From Pseudolactococcus insecticola (lineage in GTDB: Bacteria > Bacillota > Bacilli > Lactobacillales > Streptococcaceae), in contig NZ_BLLH01000003.1 of the NCBI RefSeq assembly GCF_011170065.1, positions 62,001 to 126,000 on the forward strand: a stretch of DNA of 64,000 bases, in the 5' to 3' direction. Position 1 is the stretch's first letter. Each line of letters opens with the position of its first letter. The notes under the pieces were generated by a model, which made no database searches, was not told the origin of the DNA, and saw only the letters and a list, made by a program, of their open reading frames with translations. Positions 34,940-44,198 of this stretch are shown here, piece by piece. The translations under genes and the position numbers were made by a program.

Positions 34940-35650
34940 TTATCCGCCGAGATAAGCCTTGCGCACTTCATCAGAAGCTAGCAACTCTTTACCTGTACCC
35001 GACAGAACAACTTTCCCTGTTTCCAAAACGTAGCCACGATCTGCGATAGAAAGCGCCATATTGGCATTTTGCTCAATCAAAAGCACGGTTGTGCCTTGCT
35101 TTTGAATGTCTTTGATAATCTCAAAAATTTCTTGAATAAAAATCGGCGCAAGCCCCATTGACGGCTCATCCAAAAGCAAAAGTTTTGGCTGGCTCATCAA
35201 CGCGCGACCCATGGCAAGCATTTGCTGCTCACCACCGGAAAGTGTTGCGGCGTCTTGCGATTTACGTTCTTCCAAACGTGGAAAACGTGCAAAGATTTGC
35301 TTGAGATTTTGTGCATTTTCTTCTCGATTTTTGCGGAGGAATGCCCCCATCTCAAGATTTTCCATTACCGTCAAACCTGGAAAGACGTGACGTCCTTCTG
35401 GAACTTGTGACAAACCACTCGCCACAATTTTTTGAGCAGGAACCTTTTGGATTTCATGCCCTTCAAATGTAATCGTCCCGTTTGATGGCCGCACGAGACC
35501 TGAAATCGTCCGCAAAATCGACGTTTTCCCAGCACCATTGGCACCAATCAATGACACAACTTCACCTTCATTGACCTCAAAAGAGACATCACGAACACCT
35601 TGGATGACGCCATAATGGACGTCAAGATTTTTCACTTCTAACATAGCCAT
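34940..35650 (-). CDS. livF: Branched-chain amino acid ABC transporter ATPase LivF
   Basis: A 236-residue ATPase: Walker A GANGAGKTSILR, signature LSGGEQQMLAMGRALM, Walker B LLLLDEPSMGLAP, and the short LivF C-terminus. Last gene of livH-livM-livG-livF; its start overlaps the livG stop by one base. It works with LivG as the ATPase pair for the LivHM permease. Confidence 0.94.
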   Translation of the reverse strand: MAMLEVKNLDVHYGVIQGVRDVSFEVNEGEVVSLIGANGAGKTSILRTISGLVRPSNGTITFEGHEIQKVPAQKIVASGLSQVPEGRHVFPGLTVMENLEMGAFLRKNREENAQNLKQIFARFPRLEERKSQDAATLSGGEQQMLAMGRALMSQPKLLLLDEPSMGLAPIFIQEIFEIIKDIQKQGTTVLLIEQNANMALSIADRGYVLETGKVVLSGTGKELLASDEVRKAYLGG

Positions 35651-36414
35651 TACGCTTCACCTCCTAGGTAAGATTCGATTACACGTTTATTTGTCTTAAT
35701 CTCATCAGGCGTACCTTGCGCAATCAAGCGCCCGTATTCGAGCACGTAGATGCGCTCAGTCACGTTCATTACCAAACTCATATCATGTTCAATCAAGAGA
35801 ATGGTAATGTTAAACTGTTGCTGAATTTGTTTGATCAAGGTTGTTAATTCGGCTGTTTCTTGCGGATTCATCCCTGCTGCCGGTTCATCTAGAAAGAGAA
35901 TTTTCGGATTTGTGGCAAGAGCGCGCACGATTTCCAGACGACGTTGCTCACCATAAGGCAAGTTTTTAGCAAGATTGTCAGACTTGACATCCAGATCAAA
36001 AATAGCAAGCAATTCCATCGCTTCTTTTTTCATCGTTTCTTCTTGCTTGTAGTAGCCAGGCAGACGGAAAAGTGACTCAAAAAGTTTTGATTTCTTGCGT
36101 GTTCCCATGGCAATGAGGACATTGTCCAAAACTGTTAAATCCTTAAACAGACGGATATTTTGGAATGTACGTGATAAACCTGCTGCTGCAATTTTGTAAG
36201 TCGGCATGCCGTTTAGGATCTTGCCATCAAGCGTTACAGTGCCTTCAGTCGGCTCATAAACACCCGTCAACAAGTTGAACAATGTCGTTTTACCAGCACC
36301 ATTTGGCCCGATCAGACCGACAAGCTCTGACTCACCCAGTTCGATATTAACATCGCCAACGGCCGTCAGCCCGCCGAAATTTTTTGTGAGATTTTTAACT
36401 TCAAGAAGTGCCAT
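35650..36414 (-). CDS. livG: Branched-chain amino acid ABC transporter ATPase LivG
   Basis: A 254-residue ATPase: Walker A GPNGAGKTTLFN, LPYGEQRRLEIVRALA in place of LSGGQ (normal for LivG), Walker B ILFLDEPAAGMNP and the LIEHDMSLVM H-loop, with the LivG-specific C-terminal tail. One-base overlaps on both sides show tight coupling in the liv operon. Confidence 0.94.
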   Translation of the reverse strand: MALLEVKNLTKNFGGLTAVGDVNIELGESELVGLIGPNGAGKTTLFNLLTGVYEPTEGTVTLDGKILNGMPTYKIAAAGLSRTFQNIRLFKDLTVLDNVLIAMGTRKKSKLFESLFRLPGYYKQEETMKKEAMELLAIFDLDVKSDNLAKNLPYGEQRRLEIVRALATNPKILFLDEPAAGMNPQETAELTTLIKQIQQQFNITILLIEHDMSLVMNVTERIYVLEYGRLIAQGTPDEIKTNKRVIESYLGGEA

Positions 36415-37373
36415 TATTTAGCCTCCTTATTTTCTTTTTTATTGAAAAAGCGAGAAAGTTTGAATTCCCATGTGCCCAAAAGACCACCTGGACGGAAAAT
36501 CATAACTAAAATCAAGACGAGTGAGTAGATAATCATGCGAATAGCACCGAAATCTTGCAAGACCATGTTCAAAAGTCCTAAGATAACAGCTGCAATGATT
36601 GTCCCAGTCACTGAACCAAGACCACCTAACACAACGATGATCAAAGCGTCGACTGACTTCATCCATGTGAAGTCTTTTGGTGTAACCGTCCCGATAAATC
36701 CAGCATACAGACTCCCTGCAACCGCAGTCACCATGGCACCGATTGTAAAAGCGATAACCTTGACACGTGTGACATTAACACCCATAGACTCGGCTGCAAT
36801 CTCATCTTCACGCACTGACAATGTCGCGCGACCAGAAGGCGAGTTGATAAAGTTCAAGATAAGAACGATAACGACGATGGCAAAAATAAATACCATGCCC
36901 CAGCTTGTATAAAGTAAGATGCCAGACAGACCAGCCGCACCATTTGTCAAATCACCACCATTCATGATGAGGATACGGATGATTTCAGAAACACCAAGCG
37001 TTGCAATCGCAAGATAGTCCCCTTTTAGGCGCAAAGTTGGATAGCCTACAATAACCGCCACAATCCCAGCAATAATGGCGCCAATCGCCATTGACAAGAA
37101 AATGGTTCCCCATGTTGCTGCCATGTGTGCTGTCACGATGGCTGAAGTATAGGCACCAATTGCCATGAAACCAGCCGAGCCAAACGAGAACTGACCTGTA
37201 AAACCAATGACCAAGTTCAGACCAACTGCAATAATCAGGTTGATGCCAATCTGCGTGATGATTTGTGCGACGAAAGCATTGATGACACCCGCGTTAATCA
37301 GAGCTGTCAGGATTGCATAAATCACGACAATGATGGCGAGCCAGATGATGTTTGTTTTAAGATTTTTTTTCAT
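36414..37373 (-). CDS. livM: Branched-chain amino acid ABC permease LivM
   Basis: A 319-residue permease with eight to ten membrane segments: GLNLVIGFTGQFSFGSAGFMAIGAYTSA-type start and the cytoplasmic coupling stretch RATLSVREDEIAAESMGVNVTRVK. Four bases separate it from livH. Together they form the membrane channel for leucine, isoleucine and valine uptake. Confidence 0.94.
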   Translation of the reverse strand: MKKNLKTNIIWLAIIVVIYAILTALINAGVINAFVAQIITQIGINLIIAVGLNLVIGFTGQFSFGSAGFMAIGAYTSAIVTAHMAATWGTIFLSMAIGAIIAGIVAVIVGYPTLRLKGDYLAIATLGVSEIIRILIMNGGDLTNGAAGLSGILLYTSWGMVFIFAIVVIVLILNFINSPSGRATLSVREDEIAAESMGVNVTRVKVIAFTIGAMVTAVAGSLYAGFIGTVTPKDFTWMKSVDALIIVVLGGLGSVTGTIIAAVILGLLNMVLQDFGAIRMIIYSLVLILVMIFRPGGLLGTWEFKLSRFFNKKENKEAK

Positions 37374-37377
37374 CTAC

Positions 37378-38259
37378 TTACACCTTCTCTTTCACGTTTT
37401 TGCCAAGGATACCAGCAGGACGAATCAACAAGATGATGATCAGAACCGCATAGACAACCGCATCCTTGTAGCCTGCCACCCATGAAAGTTTTCCAGGGAG
37501 TGACTGAGCAAGTGTTTCCAAAAGGCCGATAACGATACCGCCCAGGGCCGCACCAGGAATAATCCCAATACCGCCCAGAACAGCTGCAACAAAGGCCTTA
37601 AGACCAGGCGCCATTCCCATCAGAGGATCGATAGATCCGTAGTAGAGACCAATCAGAACACCGGCCGCGCCAGCTAAGGCAGAACCAATGGCAAAAGTGA
37701 AACTGATCGTTCTGTCCACATTGATGCCCATCAGACGCGCAGCATCAGCTTCAACAGAAACGGCACGCATGGCTTTACCCATTTTTGTCTTTTTAACAAC
37801 AAGTTGGAGCAAAATCATAAGAATGACAGCTGTCACCAAAATCATCAGCTGAACATTTGTAATCGTAATGCTGCCCAGCGTGTATTTTTCAACTGCGATG
37901 GCATTTGGAAATTGACGTGAAGCTGAACCAACAAAGTAAATCATGACATTTTCAAGTAAAAATGACACGCCGATAGCTGTGATCAAGGCCGCAACTTTTG
38001 TCGACTTACGTAAAGGACGGTAGGCCAGAAACTCGATAACCACGCCTAAAATCGCACACCCAATCATGGATAAGATAAGCGCTAAGAAAAAGTTCATGTG
38101 CAGGCCGTTAATCAGGTAGTAGCCCATGAAAGCCCCCATCATATACACGTCACCGTGCGCAAAGTTGATGAGCTTGATAATCCCGTAAACCATGGTGTAA
38201 CCAAGCGCAATCAGCGCATAGACACTCCCGAGAATCAAGCCATTTACAATAATTTGCAT
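37378..38259 (-). CDS. livH: Branched-chain amino acid ABC permease LivH
   Basis: A 293-residue permease: ALIALGYTMVYGIIKLINFAHGDVYMMGAF at the start and the coupling loop MRAVSVEADAARLMGINVDRTI. First gene of the operon; a perfect CodY box overlaps its promoter, so the operon is repressed when branched-chain amino acids and GTP are plentiful. No binding-protein gene lies in this operon; three lie 3.4-7 kb away. Confidence 0.94.
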   Translation of the reverse strand: MQIIVNGLILGSVYALIALGYTMVYGIIKLINFAHGDVYMMGAFMGYYLINGLHMNFFLALILSMIGCAILGVVIEFLAYRPLRKSTKVAALITAIGVSFLLENVMIYFVGSASRQFPNAIAVEKYTLGSITITNVQLMILVTAVILMILLQLVVKKTKMGKAMRAVSVEADAARLMGINVDRTISFTFAIGSALAGAAGVLIGLYYGSIDPLMGMAPGLKAFVAAVLGGIGIIPGAALGGIVIGLLETLAQSLPGKLSWVAGYKDAVVYAVLIIILLIRPAGILGKNVKEKV

Positions 38260-38325
38260 TGCTTTTCTCCATTTTTCAATAATATTTTTTGTCTAAGTAG
38301 ACATTTTATTGTATTATTTTACCAT

Positions 38326-38340
38326 AATTTTCAGAAAATT
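38326..38340. promoter_or_regulatory. CodY box of livHMGF
   Basis: AATTTTCAGAAAATT matches the CodY consensus AATTTTCWGAAAATT at every position, 67 bases before the livH start, between a TTGAAT and a TAAAAT on the minus strand. Confidence 0.9.
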
Positions 38341-38498
38341 CAAGCGTCCTGACTCATTTTATTTTCCAATTCGAAGGCACGTCAATCATTACTTTTTACC
38401 GTAAATAAGTCAAATCTCCTATATCATTTTTAGTCAGAATAATACAATGTTAAAATTAAATGAGAACTCATTATTACACAAAAAAGGAGAAATGAACT

Positions 38499-39608
38499 AT
38501 GGGTAAGCACGATCCAATCATCACACGAAAATCAAATCAAACAGCTCTTAAACTCGCACTCGGTGCAGGGACATTTGCTGGAGCTCTCGCACTCGCAAAC
38601 ACAGCTGACGCTGACACCTACACGGTCAAATCTGGCGATAGTTTATGGGCTATTGCGCAAAAATATCACACAACTGTCGCCAATCTGGCGACTATTAATA
38701 AATTGTCAAATGCCTCCATGATTTTTGTAGGGCAAAAAATTGAAACATCAAACGTGACAACAACTCCCTCGACACCAGTTACCCCTACCCCGGCAGCACC
38801 ATCAGCGCCCGCTGCGACAGCAACAACTTATATCGTTAAATCAGGCGATACACTTGGAGCTATTGCGCAGCGTCACGGCGTTTCAGTTGCGTCAATTGTC
38901 CAGAACTCTGGTCTTAGCAATCCTAACCTGATTTTCGTCGGGCAAAAACTGATCATCAAGGCTGGCTCCGCGACTCCCACAACACCTAGTCCAAGTCCTG
39001 CTGCACCCGCTCCAGTAGCGCCAAGTCAGACTGCTGCTGTCTATCACACGGTCAAGTCTGGTGAGACGCTCGGTGCCATTGCACAAAAATACGGCGTCAG
39101 CGTTGCTGTCATTGTCAAAAACACCGGTCTTAGCAACCCTAACCTGATCTTCGTCGGGCAAAAACTGACGATAAAGGCTGCTGCTAATGTTGAAAATACA
39201 GGTGGTGGCTCAACTGCCTCTGATAATAGTAGTGTCGGTGTGCCTCTCGATGTCTACTCGGGCCCTTACACCACTAGAAACACCTATGCTGCTGGCAACT
39301 GTACTTGGTATGTCAAAGACGTCTTCAAGACTCGCATGGGCGACTACTGGGGCAATGCAAAAGACTGGGCAGCAAGTGCTAAGCGTGAAGGCGTGCCAGT
39401 TGATGGCAATCCTGTCGCAAACCTGACTATTGCAGTCTTCCCACCAGGTAGCGCTGGGGCTGATAAAACCTATGGGCACGTTGCTGTAGTCATCGCAGTC
39501 AATGGTGACTATGTTACAATCAAAGAAATGAACGCAGTCGGCTATAACAAGGTCAGCACACGTGTTGTTGCAAAAAGCGCCGCTTCTTATATACATATGA
39601 ATTATTGA
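38499..39608 (+). CDS. Secreted LysM-CHAP peptidoglycan hydrolase
   Basis: A 369-residue wall protein: a Gram-positive signal region ending near TADADTYTV (about residue 40), three LysM peptidoglycan-binding modules (about 40-84, 110-155, 180-225; each YTVKSGDSLWAIAQKY-like) separated by Thr/Pro/Ala linkers, and a C-terminal CHAP domain (about 265-369) with catalytic Cys in GNCTWYVKD and His in YGHVAVVI. CHAP domains are amidases or endopeptidases of peptidoglycan. No phage genes are near, so it is probably a housekeeping hydrolase for cell separation. It is followed by a close paralogue. Confidence 0.9.
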   Translation: MGKHDPIITRKSNQTALKLALGAGTFAGALALANTADADTYTVKSGDSLWAIAQKYHTTVANLATINKLSNASMIFVGQKIETSNVTTTPSTPVTPTPAAPSAPAATATTYIVKSGDTLGAIAQRHGVSVASIVQNSGLSNPNLIFVGQKLIIKAGSATPTTPSPSPAAPAPVAPSQTAAVYHTVKSGETLGAIAQKYGVSVAVIVKNTGLSNPNLIFVGQKLTIKAAANVENTGGGSTASDNSSVGVPLDVYSGPYTTRNTYAAGNCTWYVKDVFKTRMGDYWGNAKDWAASAKREGVPVDGNPVANLTIAVFPPGSAGADKTYGHVAVVIAVNGDYVTIKEMNAVGYNKVSTRVVAKSAASYIHMNY

Positions 39609-39629
39609 TTGTTTATCTCAGATAATGGC

Positions 39630-39659
39630 TAAACACCAGGTTAAACCTGGTGTTTTTTA
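39630..39659 (+). terminator. Terminator of the first LysM-CHAP gene
   Basis: AAACACCAGG / CCTGGTGTTT with a 5-base loop and T-run. Confidence 0.88.
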
Positions 39660-39785
39660 TATCATTCTTATATTAATTAACATTCTCACATTATTAGCAC
39701 TGGAAATATTTTGCTTATTTGTCAAAAATATGATAATATTGAGTATAAGTAGAATTATATTCAAATTTAAAGGAACATAAACTCA

Positions 39786-41501
39786 ATGGGTAAACATGAA
39801 CAACCAAATTTAATTAATACCTCAAAAAATATCACGAAAGTCGCAATTGGTGTTGGAACAGTCGGTGGTGTCTTGACACTGACTCATCAGGCATCTGCTG
39901 AAACTTATACTGTCAAAGCAGGTGATACGCTCTCAACGATTGCGCAAACTTACAAAACAACGGCAGATGAGCTGCTGAAAATCAACAATAGTCAATCCTC
40001 AGATTTGGCAGTTGGTCAAACGCTTGAAACATCAGCTCCTGCTCCAAAACGTGTGACAACCTCTGTTCCTCCAGTCACTTATACTGTCAAAGCAGGCGAC
40101 ACACTTTGGGACATTGCACAGGCACATAATACAACTGTTGACGCACTTGCCAATAACAGCAAAATTACTGATCCTCAAAACCTTGTGATTGGTCAAGAAA
40201 TCACCATCACGCCTGCGAGCGAAAAAGTTGACTATATTCAGCCAACTGTCACACCTGCCGTGCTTTATACAGTACAATCAGGTGATACACTTGAAAGTAT
40301 CGCTGCAAGTCAGCAGGTTTCGGTAGATACGATCCTAAAAAATTCTGGCATCACAGATCCTAACACGATTTATGTCGGACAATTTTTAATCATCAAACAA
40401 GAAAGCGTTAGCTATGGCGATACAGCAAGTACAGGGGCTATCTCTGCTACGGCTAAAACCATTGCTACAAAGGCAAATATCTCAGAGCAAAATGCCCAAA
40501 ATGCCCTTGATATTGCCAAATATCTGACAAGTCAAGAAGGCTTCACATTGCAAGGTGCTGCTGGTGCACTTGCAGTTGCTGAGCGCGAGTCTGGTTTCAA
40601 TCCTGAAGCTGTCAACACGTCTGGCGGTGTAGCAGGTATCTTCCAATGGTCGGGCTGGTCAAATACGATCAACGGTAATCGCTGGGCACGCGCTGAAGCG
40701 AAAAAATTGACTTTAGACGTTCAGCTCAAACTTGTGTCAACTGAGCTAAACAGCAACTTCAAAAACGTCAAAACACTGATGTCAAGTGCCACTGACGCCA
40801 AGCAAGCAAGCTTGGACTGGTCACAGTACTACGAAGGCGTTGCTCTCACTGATTCCCAAACCCAATCTAACGATTTGCAAGCGAATGCACAAAAATGGTT
40901 CGAAATACTATCTGACGGCGCCGTTACAACAACAACGCCAGCTGTCTACTACGTCGTTCAATCTGGCGATACACTTGGTGCAATCGCTCAAAAATACAAT
41001 GTCAGCATCTCTGATATCGTTACAAACTCTGGTATCAGCAACGCTAATGCCATCGCTGTTGGTCAAAAACTGACTATCAAGGCAGCCGTTACAAGCCTTG
41101 AAAATACAGTTTCTGACGCTAGCAGTGCCAATGTGCCACTAGATGTTAATAACGGTCCTTACACCAGCAACAACACCTACGCTGCCGGCAACTGTACTTG
41201 GTACGTCAAAGACGTCTTCAAGACACGTATGGGCGATTACTGGGGCAACGCAAAGGACTGGGCTGCTAGTGCCAGCCGTGAAGGATTGCTAGTTGACGGC
41301 AATCCTGTTGCCAACAAGACAATTGCTGTCTTTGCACCAGGAAGTGCAGGCGCAGATGCCACATACGGTCACGTCGCTGTAGTTATTGGCGTCTCTGGTG
41401 ACACAGTAACTATCTCTGAGATGAACGCTGTAGGCTTAGGTAAAATCAGCACACGTGAAATACCGAAAAGTGCTGCAACCTATATCCACATGGATTATTA
41501 A
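39786..41501 (+). CDS. Secreted multi-LysM hydrolase with lysozyme-like and CHAP domains
   Basis: A 571-residue wall protein: signal region to about residue 37 (QASAETYTV), three LysM modules (about 38-80, 97-141, 158-203), a phage-tail-lysozyme-like domain (about 215-378) with catalytic-looking Glu in AVAERESGFNPEAV and GVAGIFQWSGW, a fourth LysM (about 390-432) and a CHAP domain (about 465-571) nearly identical to that of the preceding gene. Two catalytic domains could cut glycan and peptide bonds. The lysozyme-like assignment is by motif resemblance. Own promoter region and terminator. Confidence 0.87.
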   Translation: MGKHEQPNLINTSKNITKVAIGVGTVGGVLTLTHQASAETYTVKAGDTLSTIAQTYKTTADELLKINNSQSSDLAVGQTLETSAPAPKRVTTSVPPVTYTVKAGDTLWDIAQAHNTTVDALANNSKITDPQNLVIGQEITITPASEKVDYIQPTVTPAVLYTVQSGDTLESIAASQQVSVDTILKNSGITDPNTIYVGQFLIIKQESVSYGDTASTGAISATAKTIATKANISEQNAQNALDIAKYLTSQEGFTLQGAAGALAVAERESGFNPEAVNTSGGVAGIFQWSGWSNTINGNRWARAEAKKLTLDVQLKLVSTELNSNFKNVKTLMSSATDAKQASLDWSQYYEGVALTDSQTQSNDLQANAQKWFEILSDGAVTTTTPAVYYVVQSGDTLGAIAQKYNVSISDIVTNSGISNANAIAVGQKLTIKAAVTSLENTVSDASSANVPLDVNNGPYTSNNTYAAGNCTWYVKDVFKTRMGDYWGNAKDWAASASREGLLVDGNPVANKTIAVFAPGSAGADATYGHVAVVIGVSGDTVTISEMNAVGLGKISTREIPKSAATYIHMDY

Positions 41502-41525
41502 TCCTGATGATTCTTGTTGTCATTC

Positions 41526-41557
41526 AAAACACTTGTCAGATCTGACGAGTGTTTTTT
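41526..41557 (+). terminator. Terminator of the second LysM-CHAP gene
   Basis: AAAACACTTGTCAGA / TCTGACGAGTGTTTT with T-run. Confidence 0.88.
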
Positions 41558-41563
41558 TGAATC

Positions 41564-41607
41564 AAAAAAAGCATTCTGACGACTTCAATCTGTGGTCAGA
41601 ATGCTTT
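41564..41607 (-). terminator. Terminator of the first livJ-type gene
   Basis: AAAGCATTCTGAC / GTCAGAATGCTTT, 13 paired bases, U-run on the minus strand. Confidence 0.88.
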
Positions 41608-41616
41608 GATACCATT

Positions 41617-42801
41617 TTATGATGGATTGACAATCTCTGCTGAGACTTCTTTTCCTTTTTCGAGTTTAACAAGGTAGGCTGACTTGACTGGATCGTGGTA
41701 TTTATTGATATTGATCGTGCCTGTCACACCTTGGAAGTTCTTGATTTTTGCAAGGCCATCTGCAACGTCTACTGACGTTTTCGCTTTTTCTGATGTTGCT
41801 GCCTTATTAACCATCATCACTGCGTCATAGGCGCAGGCAGCGTAAGCTGAAGGTTCTTCGCCGTATTTGGCTTTGTAGTTTTTGATGAAAGTTTCTGTGT
41901 TACTGTTGGCTGGTTTTAGGCTTGAAAATCCTGAGACGAAGTAGATATTACTAGCAGCTTCAGGACCTGCTAGTTTGGCAAATGTCGGGTCAGCAAGGAC
42001 GTCACCGCCAATGACTGGCACGTCGATACCGATCTCACGTGCTTGTTTGACAAGGATACCTGCTTCTTGGTAGTAACCGAGGACGAGCATGGCACCAAAT
42101 TTTTCTTTAGACAGTTTTGAGAGTTGGGCTTGGAAGTCCTTGTCGCCTGCTTGATAAGTCGCGACGTCAACAATCTTGCCTTTGTAGTTGTCTTTGAAGT
42201 TTTGGAAAAGCCCTTTTGAATAGTCTGATGAGTTGTCGTAGTAAACAGCAACTGTGTCAGATTTCAATGTGCCTGTCACAAAGTCAGAGATGACTTTCCC
42301 TTGGAATGAGTCTGGGAAGATTGCACGAAAGACGTACTTTTCAACCTTGCTGCCTTTGTGAGTCAACTCATCGTTTGTTGACGTTGGTGCAACGATTGGC
42401 ACGGCAAATTTATTGGCATTTGGAATCATAGCCTTTGTTTGAGACGAGGCATTGGTTCCAATAACAGCGTCGACCTTGTCGTTTGACATGAGGTTGGCTG
42501 CTACCGTTGCTGACTCTGCGTTATCGGACTTGTTGTCCTTTTTGATGACTTGAACTTTTTTCCCGTCAATGCCGCCTGCTTTATTGAGCTCAGCAACAGC
42601 CATATCTGCACCGCGTTCGCTTGACTTACCGTAAGCTGCAACTGCACCCGTCATTTCTAAGTCATAGCCGATTTTGAAGGTTTTCCCGATTTCATTTCCT
42701 TTAGAAGCAGTGGTTGCACCCGGCGCTGAGCTACACGCTGCAAGCGTCAAGGCAGCTGCTGCCGCCGTCAGACCAAGAAAAACTTTAGACATTTTTTTCA
42801 T
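41617..42801 (-). CDS. livJ: Branched-chain amino acid binding lipoprotein 1
   Basis: A 394-residue periplasmic-binding-protein-like lipoprotein: lipobox LTLAACSS (Cys 23), then a type I binding fold: FKIGYDLEMTGAVAAYGKSSERGADMAVAELN, INGASSQT-like VIGTNASSQTKAMIP. It should capture branched-chain amino acids for LivHMGF. A CodY box lies exactly in its promoter spacer. Two paralogues follow upstream; they differ in the ligand-facing segment (TNASS here, PMSSG and SMTSG in the others). Confidence 0.9.
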   Translation of the reverse strand: MKKMSKVFLGLTAAAAALTLAACSSAPGATTASKGNEIGKTFKIGYDLEMTGAVAAYGKSSERGADMAVAELNKAGGIDGKKVQVIKKDNKSDNAESATVAANLMSNDKVDAVIGTNASSQTKAMIPNANKFAVPIVAPTSTNDELTHKGSKVEKYVFRAIFPDSFQGKVISDFVTGTLKSDTVAVYYDNSSDYSKGLFQNFKDNYKGKIVDVATYQAGDKDFQAQLSKLSKEKFGAMLVLGYYQEAGILVKQAREIGIDVPVIGGDVLADPTFAKLAGPEAASNIYFVSGFSSLKPANSNTETFIKNYKAKYGEEPSAYAACAYDAVMMVNKAATSEKAKTSVDVADGLAKIKNFQGVTGTININKYHDPVKSAYLVKLEKGKEVSAEIVNPS

Positions 42802-42829
42802 AAAAGACTCCTAAATTATGTTTTTTATT

Positions 42830-42857
42830 ATTGTATCAATTTTCAGAAAATTGTCAA
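42830..42857 (-). promoter_or_regulatory. livJ1 promoter with embedded CodY box
   Basis: TTGACA (42857-42852), 16-base spacer, TACAAT (42835-42830). AATTTTCAGAAAATT, a perfect CodY box, occupies 42838-42852, that is the whole spacer. Confidence 0.85.
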
Positions 42858-42877
42858 GCGCTTTTCAAAAAATAATC

Positions 42878-42907
42878 AAAAAACATCCTGATTTTTATCA
42901 GAATGTT
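42878..42907 (-). terminator. Terminator of the second livJ-type gene
   Basis: Minus-strand AACATTCTGA / TCAGGATGTT with a G-U pair, 6-base loop and U-run. Confidence 0.82.
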
Positions 42908-42920
42908 CGGATTTAGCAGA

Positions 42921-44093
42921 TTATTTGACGATTTCGGCTGAAGCTTCTTTACCGTCTGTCAGTTTGACCATGACCGCTGACTTGACAGGGTTGTGATCCT
43001 TGTCGATACTGATCGTGCCTGTTGCACCGACAAGGCCTTTGACCTTGGCAAGCGCTTCGGCGAGTTCTACCGAGTTCTTAGCCTTTCCGTCTTCTGCTGC
43101 TTGCTTGATCATGTAAACAGCGTCATAGGCGCAGGCTGAGAAGGCTGATGGCTCTTGGTTATACGCCTTTTTATAGGCATTGATAAATGTCGTTGTATTT
43201 TTGTTAAATGGTGCTTTGGTTGAAAATCCAGCAACATAGTAGACATTGGTCGCAGACGCACCTGCAAGCTCTGTATAAGTCGGATCCGAGATACCATCAC
43301 CTCCTACAATCGGCTGTGTAATGCCCATCTCGCGTGCTTGTTTGGTGATGAGCCCTCCTTCAGCATAGTAGCCGATGAGTGCAATCGCATCAAAGTCTTT
43401 ATTTTTGACCTTGGTCAGAGCCGCTTGGAAGTCCTTGTCACCACCTTGGAACGACAGTGTATCCACGATCTTACCATCGTAGTTTTTCTTAAACGTCTTC
43501 AAAATACCACGCGCATAATCTGACGAATTATCATAATAGACCAAGACTTTTTTAGCTTTCAGCGTGTCAGACGTATAGTTTGCGATGATCTTCCCTTGGA
43601 ATGAATCTGGGAAAATGGTTCTGAAGATATACTTTTGAACCTTACCATTTTTAACCGTCAGACTGTCATTTGTCCCAGTCGGTGTGATCAATGGCACTTC
43701 TGCTTTTGTCACGTTTGGTGTGGCTGCAAGCGTCCCACCAGATGACATTGGCCCAATGATTGCTGCAACCTTATCATTATTAGTCAAGTTTGAAGCGACC
43801 GTTGCGACTTCGCTGTTATCAGTTTTGTTGTCTTTGACAATCAACTGAATTTTTTTACCATTGATACCGCCAGCTGCATTAATCTCGTCAGCCGCAAGTT
43901 TGATGGCGTCTTTTTCAGCGTTGCCTGGCGCCGCATAGGCCCCTGACAGTTCCATGTCTAGACCTATTTTAAAAGTCTTTCCGATGGCATTTCCTTTTGA
44001 CGCACTGCTTTTGCTAGTTCCTGGTGCACTGCTACAAGCTGCAAGCGTCAATAACGATGCAGCTGCAATGCCTAAAATTGCTAATTTTTTCAT
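42921..44093 (-). CDS. Branched-chain amino acid binding lipoprotein 2
   Basis: A 390-residue paralogue: lipobox LTLAACSS, FKIGLDMELSGAYAAPGNAEKDAIKLAADEIN, IGPMSSGGTLAATP. No CodY box or strong promoter is visible in the 105 bases upstream, so it may depend on read-through from the third livJ-type gene. The altered GAYAAPG loop suggests a somewhat different ligand preference from its neighbours. Confidence 0.88.
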   Translation of the reverse strand: MKKLAILGIAAASLLTLAACSSAPGTSKSSASKGNAIGKTFKIGLDMELSGAYAAPGNAEKDAIKLAADEINAAGGINGKKIQLIVKDNKTDNSEVATVASNLTNNDKVAAIIGPMSSGGTLAATPNVTKAEVPLITPTGTNDSLTVKNGKVQKYIFRTIFPDSFQGKIIANYTSDTLKAKKVLVYYDNSSDYARGILKTFKKNYDGKIVDTLSFQGGDKDFQAALTKVKNKDFDAIALIGYYAEGGLITKQAREMGITQPIVGGDGISDPTYTELAGASATNVYYVAGFSTKAPFNKNTTTFINAYKKAYNQEPSAFSACAYDAVYMIKQAAEDGKAKNSVELAEALAKVKGLVGATGTISIDKDHNPVKSAVMVKLTDGKEASAEIVK

Positions 44094-44130
44094 TCGTCTA
44101 AATATCCTTTGTTTTGTCTACTTACTCTAT

Positions 44131-44174
44131 TTTAGCATAAAAGTCACAAAGTCAGCGCGACTTTATGACTTCTC
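44131..44174 (-). promoter_or_regulatory. Hairpin between livJ-type genes 3 and 2
   Basis: Minus-strand CATAAAGTC ... GACTTTTATG with one bulge, no U-run. More likely a processing or attenuating hairpin that sets the ratio of the two lipoproteins than a full terminator. Confidence 0.45.
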
Positions 44175-44198
44175 TTTGTTATTTTATGCTGATTTAGC

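Noticed and set aside
38499-41501. LysM-CHAP genes as a prophage lysis module
   Set aside because: Both have signal regions and own terminators; no holin, tail or integrase genes nearby.
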